64,000 nt of DNA from Mactra quadrangularis. Lineage: Eukaryota > Mollusca > Bivalvia > Venerida > Mactridae. Below the pieces are notes generated by a model. It had not been told where the DNA came from, searched no databases, and saw only the letters and a program-made list of their open reading frames with translations. The DNA lies in contig CM046297.1 in NCBI GenBank assembly GCA_025267735.1, forward strand, positions 20,734,011-20,798,010, read 5' to 3'. Position numbers and translations under genes: made by a program. Numbering within the stretch: the stretch's first letter is position 1; each line of letters starts with the position of its first letter. Shown here in pieces: positions 59,658 through 64,000 of this stretch.

Positions 59658-59730
59658 TGTCTGGCTAGATAAATTGGTAGCACACAAGTCTACTGATCAA
59701 AGGGTCATAGGTTCATTAACCCAGCGGGGC
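59658..59730 (+). mobile_element. tRNA-like SINE head
   Basis: TGGCTAGATAAATTGGTAGC matches a tRNA A box/D arm, and GGTTCATTAACCC about 30 bases on resembles a degraded B box/T loop. No functional cloverleaf is intact, so a SINE or tRNA relic. Confidence 0.45.
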
Positions 59731-59867
59731 ATTCTTTCAGGAAGCTTGGTCATGAAATAATTTCTATGGACGATCTCCCTCCTCCTACTTATTCTATATC
59801 ATGTAGAACAGTTTACAAGAGTTCACTTCAATCAAGAGTCTATTTCAATCAAAATAGAATACTATTA

Positions 59868-60006
59868 GTTACACAGTCAGTTACTGACCGGATACGGTGG
59901 GATACCGGGTCAGTAAATTAATATTGGGTGAGAGCGTAGCTTGAGCCCAATATTTATTCACTGACCCGGTATCACACCGTATCCGGTCAGTAACTGACTG
60001 TGTAAC
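59868..60006. mobile_element. Large near-perfect hairpin (62-bp arms)
   Basis: Left arm 59868-59929 and right arm 59945-60006 are inverse copies with only about four mismatches, separated by a 15-base loop. The outer 20 bases (GTTACACAGTCAGTTACTGA) are perfect. A related sequence, GTTACTGACTGGATATTAGA, lies at about 60088, and a second inverted pair (TTATCTTACC near 60011, GGTAAGATAA near 60186) brackets it, so the whole 59.86-60.2 kb interval may be one composite fold-back element. Confidence 0.8.
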
Positions 60007-60199
60007 GAATTTATCTTACCGAGTACCCCCATCTGAATTTTGGAGTAGAAAAATAAGGTTTCGTCAGCGCTATCATTTATAAATTTTGTTACTGACTGGA
60101 TATTAGAATCTACTGACCTAATATGGGATAATACATGGTCAGCACGTGACCGCTCTCGGCCAATGAAAAACGAGTATTCTCTACGAGGTAAGATAAAAT

Positions 60200-60805
60200 A
60201 TAATAGTTATGTATAAGGTCAGAAATGACCCATGAACATAGTATTAATACAATTTTTAACGTATAGTTCAATGGTAAAGTCATATATAATAACATATTGT
60301 ATTATAATAATAAAACATGCATTAAAATTTATCATCATAAAGGGCAGTTGTCAGTCACTGGTGGAAGTATGTACCTACAGGTCGTCCACGAAAACATTGT
60401 GTATATAAACATAGGCAGTTTCATTACACACCAATATATAGGGGTGTATTCTTTTTTCAGTTTTATAGTTTAGTTATTTGGCACTTATTTTATAAACATA
60501 CAATTATATAAATTTAAAATGTGCAAGTACAGTATCTAAAATAAATGTTGAATATCAAAGTTGTATGTTATAATCCGTAAAATGCTATTCATGGATCAGC
60601 TTAATTACCTATTCAATGGGCAAGTCCAATGTTTAAAGTACAAGAACACACATGACCTAGAATACGACCTGAAGTAACTTGTTAAATAGCTACATTTATT
60701 TACAAATATGCCTATAGCCAGACAATATTAACATGAGCTTGAACTACCTAATAAAAAAAATACACGCTTCACTTATATTATTATGTAAGTTTCTATATGC
60801 GTGTA
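60200..60805. other. AT-rich unique sequence, nothing recognised
   Basis: No exon, array or RNA gene supported. Confidence 0.4.
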
Positions 60806-60946
60806 TATAGTAAGATTTCTTTTACCTTACGAAGGTCAAAGTGCATTGAATATTCATGAAGAAAATCCGAATGCGGTGAACAGGTGTGCAATACAATACT
60901 AGCAAGTGTTAATTACAATTACTTTGACGCATCTCACTAACTGATA

Positions 60947-61012
60947 TCCTTAGCCCAGTGGTAACGCGTCATCTGCCAGACCTAAAGGTTTAAGGTTCAA
61001 ATCACTGTAGCA
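60947..61012 (+). mobile_element. tRNA-like module (A and B boxes)
   Basis: TTAGCCCAGTGGTAACGCG (A box/D arm) and AAGGTTCAAATCAC (B box) are at tRNA-like spacing, followed by a T-rich run. Acceptor stem not convincing, so SINE head rather than tRNA gene. Confidence 0.45.
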
Positions 61013-61443
61013 TAATTTTTTTTTTCAGACTAAAACCTTGCTACTTTTTTTTCATCTTATTTATAATATGGTGTCAGTATTATATAAATTATCCAAGTTT
61101 TTCTCCCTCGTGAATCTCGTGCGCACAAAGAGTGTATATAACGAACCAAATGTCTTTAAATTGTTAGTTAGGTCATCATGTCTGAAACATGTAAGCACGC
61201 GAAAATTGTCAAAATGTAAAAAAATTATTTATTATGTTGCTAAATTCTTTTAAATCTTGTGTAAAAGTAAGAATCATTAATTTTGGAACTGACTTCTGAA
61301 GCTACGAAAGTAAACAGAAATACAATTTCGAAAATTGTTGTATTATTTCAATATAATTGTAATGAAATGATCATGCGATTAAATTTCGGTGAAATAAAAT
61401 GAAAAAACAACCCAAAAACATTTAAAATATCCATTGAAAAAAA

Positions 61444-61540
61444 TTGATACCAGCATAGGATTTGAACCACCGACCACTGCGTCAAAAACGTTATTTTAGA
61501 CGCAGCTGTATCCACTGTGCTAAGCCGTCTTTCGATAATT
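61444..61540 (-). mobile_element. tRNA-like module (A and B boxes), minus strand
   Basis: On minus, GGCTTAGCACAGTGGATACA (A box) and GGTGGTTCAAATCC (B box) are separated by an enlarged anticodon/variable region that holds the inverted pair GACGCAG/CTGCGTC. Points toward the module at 60947. Confidence 0.45.
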
Positions 61541-61694
61541 GCTACATTATAAATTTGATTACAATTTAACATTGACCAAGGTGAATAAATCCTCGAAGAA
61601 TAAACCTTCCGAACAACCTATTTTATAATGGTTTAGTCCATATTTACAAAGGTAAGCGCCGTGACCTTTGTAAGGTGAAAGAAATCTTACTATA

Positions 61695-62228
61695 CAAATA
61701 ATACGATTATAAATCAATTTTGTAAACATAGCATGTTTTTGTAATTTGAATTAGAACTTATTCATTTATGGGGAAAAGTGTAAGTCCTCAATTGTGGCAC
61801 AGTAAAAGTCATTGTTCAGTACACTGCCCTCCAAAAGTTTCTTAACAATAAATTCAATTATATTGCTACAATTTCTACGTTCAAATTTGAAGAATTATCA
61901 TTTTTTTGTTTATTTCAATTATGATTCATGCAATGGAAATGGAATTTCAATTGGTACATTTTTATTTTTTGAGTTGCAGCCAAAATCATCTATCAGCCTT
62001 GGAATCTATGGTCAATGTTTTTCAATGAACCAGAATCAAGTTTGAGATATTTTCCATAAAAAAGTATAATGATTAGAAAAAGCAAATCTGAAAATCATTT
62101 CCCATGAACTGCTTTTGCAACTTTTTTGAAATTCAGTTTATTAGGCCACACTAAATTGATTACTTGTTCTACGGATGCAGCGCACCAGTTTTCTTGATTT
62201 TGAAAAAAAAATATTTTAATTTTTTTCA
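61695..62228. other. AT-rich unique sequence, nothing recognised
   Basis: The 77-codon plus frame at 61812-62045 is Phe/Ser rich, without splice or homology support. Confidence 0.4.
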
Positions 62229-62290
62229 TACCGCCCGCACATTCAAAAACTCCACATCCAAAAAAAAAAGTTTTTTTTTACCGCCCGCAC
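62229..62290. repeat. 50-bp direct repeat TACCGCCCGCAC
   Basis: TACCGCCCGCAC occurs at 62229-62240 and 62279-62290, each preceded by an A-run then a T-run and followed by an A/T-TTC motif. The pair sits directly downstream (on minus) of the tRNA-like module at 62337-62414 and may be the body of the same SINE. Confidence 0.6.
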
Positions 62291-62336
62291 TTTCGAAGAA
62301 GTTATGAAGAAAATGACAACGAGTCATATCGAGGCA

Positions 62337-62414
62337 GGCCTGACACAGGATCGAACCTGTGATCCACTGATTCATAGTCAGATGCACTAACCAAGAGGCC
62401 ACCAAGGACAGGCT
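62337..62414 (-). mobile_element. tRNA-like SINE head with near-complete cloverleaf
   Basis: On minus, GGCCTCTTGGTTAGTGC is a good D arm/A box, CTGA-CTATGAA-TCAG an anticodon arm (anticodon position ATG), and CACAG-GTTCGATC-CTGTG a T arm with an 8-base loop. GCCTG and CAGGC at the ends form an acceptor-like stem. The abnormal T loop and the absence of a Pol III T-run directly after it argue for a SINE head or tRNA pseudogene rather than a functional tRNA. Confidence 0.5.
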
Positions 62415-63100
62415 CAGATGAATTTGATAGCTATTTAATCGATTTTCATGATAATAATAACTGGTCCAAATCTGCACACAGGTTTACATTTTAAGCGCAG
62501 CTGTTTTCGGTAGTGGGTAGTACAATAAATAGATTCTCTAAATAGTAGATCGGTTAGACTTAGTCCTAAATATAAGACCCTACATAACTTATTTATCATA
62601 CGGATGTTCTTCTGTTACGTAGGGTTTGCTTCAAAAATGCATAGCAAAAATTTTTTTTTTCAAAAAGTGAATGAATATAAGTCTAATTAGCATCAATCGA
62701 TAAGTAAAAGTTAACTTTTATTCTTTCCCAAAAGCAGAAGAAAATAATTAGTTTTTCAGCTTACAAAAACACTTATTACTTTTCCTGTTCCTGCTACCCA
62801 GGGTTGTTGCCGCTACCATTCATTTTGAACTGAATTCGTGCCAGTAAATAAAGTTTTGTTTTACTTAAAGGAAAATTTTTATATCCAGAGTAGTCGTAGT
62901 AGTACTTGTTCAAAATCAATTCATACAAATGACGCGAGTCGACCCAATTTAAATTTGGATTGCCTCAGCTAATATTGCACGGCTATTGTGATCTGCTATT
63001 TTTTAAGCGGCTCACATGATCATGCAATTGTTTGTAATAAAACAAAAAAACAATATATAACTTCCATGTTTATGCTTCAAAATGAAAAATCCCCAGTGAA
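62415..63100. other. Unique sequence, nothing recognised
   Basis: No exon or array supported. Confidence 0.4.
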
Positions 63101-63107
63101 ATGACCA

Positions 63108-63480
63108 TTGTCAAAACATGGTTGACCATGTTTTAAACATGGTCTACCATGTTTTTAATACATGGTTGACCACAAAATGACCATGAATAATCCATGGTCA
63201 ACCATGTTTCATGCCGTGGTTTAGGCTGCCCTGGTGACCATGGTCGACCATGTTCTTTTAAAGACCATGGTTAAACTTGTTTTCATGGTCAAGTAAAATG
63301 ACCATGGTCAACCATGTTTCATCGTCCATGTGGTTTATTGCCGCCCTGGTAACATGGTCCACCATGGTTTGACCATGTTCTTAAATTCCTGAAAATTACC
63401 ATGGTCAACTATGTTTCATTTTCTACATGGATTATTGCCAGCCTTGTGAACATGGTCCACCATGGTCAACCATGTTTCAC
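63108..63480. repeat. CCATGG-centred palindromic tandem repeat
   Basis: ACCATGGTCAACCATGTTTC, GACCATGGT and CCACCATGG recur many times in ~370 bp, in units of roughly 100-120 bp that also share GTGGTTTATTGCCGCCCTGG (63345 region; variants near 63222 and 63440). Every unit is built of overlapping CATG/CCATGG palindromes, so either strand can fold on itself repeatedly. Confidence 0.85.
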
Positions 63481-64000
63481 AGTTCTGGTTATACCCAGGA
63501 AATTTATTGGACTCATCTCTATAAGTCTCTGGCTTTTGACACAAATGAGCTTAAGTAACACAACTAAAATCTAGTAAAGTAGGACATAAACCAACAAACA
63601 ACAGCTGGGCAGAGACCATTGTCTGATCCTCCTTTACAAGATCTAGATCAAGTAGTAGGATGGAGTTCGGTAATATCGCGGTACTAACAGTTTCAACAAA
63701 AACAATAAAACAATAATAAGTTACTTTTAAACTATTTATGTATTATCATTTTGTGTCATCTTCCCTCTATAACTGGCAGCAATCGTTTTTAAATCCATGT
63801 CAATAAAGCGTGGGAATTTCCAGAAATCGACAACCACATTTGACCTACTTACATAATCTCCAAGTTCTTTAATATCGCGGCATTTCGTTGAGGCCCTACC
63901 AAATGTTAATCCACGTAAAAAATGAACAAAGTTGATTAAAAGAAGTAACAGATTATCGCAAAAAAAGTTTAAAACACATTGGAAAAACTTTTAACTGGAA
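63481..64000. other. Unique sequence, nothing recognised
   Basis: Doubled GTAATATCGCGG/TTAATATCGCGG motif near 63670 and 63870; no gene supported. Confidence 0.4.

Larger units (their letters stand above)
60806..61694. mobile_element. 889-bp element with 33-bp TIRs and two convergent tRNA-like modules
   Basis: TIRs at 60806-60838 and 61662-61694 (TATAGTAAGATTTCTTT, then ACCTTAC and AAGGTCA) match with two or three differences. Inside, a plus-strand tRNA-like module (60947-61012) and a minus-strand one (61444-61540) face each other. It has no transposase. It could be a non-autonomous DNA element that captured or was invaded by SINEs, or a SINE pair in inverted array. Short frames at 61038-61253 and 61348-61572 are not supported. 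Confidence 0.55.

Overview
This is a repeat-dominated, AT-rich, intron-style nuclear window from an animal, most likely an aquatic invertebrate; a mollusc would fit, but no gene here proves it. It has no operons, Shine-Dalgarno sites or long intact ORFs. What it has are short splice-bounded exons, tRNA-like SINE heads, fold-back elements, and satellite arrays covering well over a third of the sequence. Nearly all long ORFs are read-throughs of satellites (for example 10.2-22.1 kb and 42.7-44.0 kb) and should not be annotated as proteins.

Layout: 0-0.84 kb, a decayed acidic coding remnant. 1.55-6.21 kb, an exact head-to-tail duplication of a 2333-bp unit carrying a MITE-like element. 6.31 kb, a plausible plus-strand terminal exon. 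6.5-8.1 kb, a ~58-bp minisatellite with two copies of a MITE-like insert. 8.2-9.33 kb, the 3' end of a non-LTR retrotransposon carrying a nearly uniform 29-bp minisatellite. 9.7-9.9 kb, two perfect CRE palindromes. 10.2-22.1 kb, a ~31-bp satellite with an 1840-bp higher-order repeat, flanked by two copies of a tRNA-like SINE. 23.1-26.4 kb, a 29-bp satellite in three subfamilies. 26.4-28.5 kb, modular repeats with AGAAC microsatellites. 28.7-39.4 kb, four copies of a ~2.67-kb higher-order unit. 39.5-42.35 kb, a 46-bp satellite. 42.66-44.0 kb, AATG/AACG tetranucleotide arrays. 44.0-64 kb, sparse sequence with candidate minus-strand exons, MITEs, fold-backs, SINE heads and a CCATGG-rich palindromic repeat.

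The most interesting part is 28.7-39.4 kb. Each 2.67-kb unit holds one 86-bp cassette (beta) and two 147-bp cassettes (alpha-B, alpha-A) on the minus strand. All are bounded by AG acceptors and GT donors at identical relative positions, and the alpha cassette is far more conserved between the A and B types than the upstream intron-like flank. Seven of the eight alpha copies share an in-frame TAA; only the last one in transcription order (29272-29418) is open. Two candidate upstream exons (44084-44173 and 46425-46568) have splice phases that can join to beta and then alpha. I infer a minus-strand gene, family unknown, whose 3' exons were amplified in tandem and mostly broken, or kept as poison or alternative cassettes. 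All of this rests on reading the sequence only; no alignment or transcript evidence was available.
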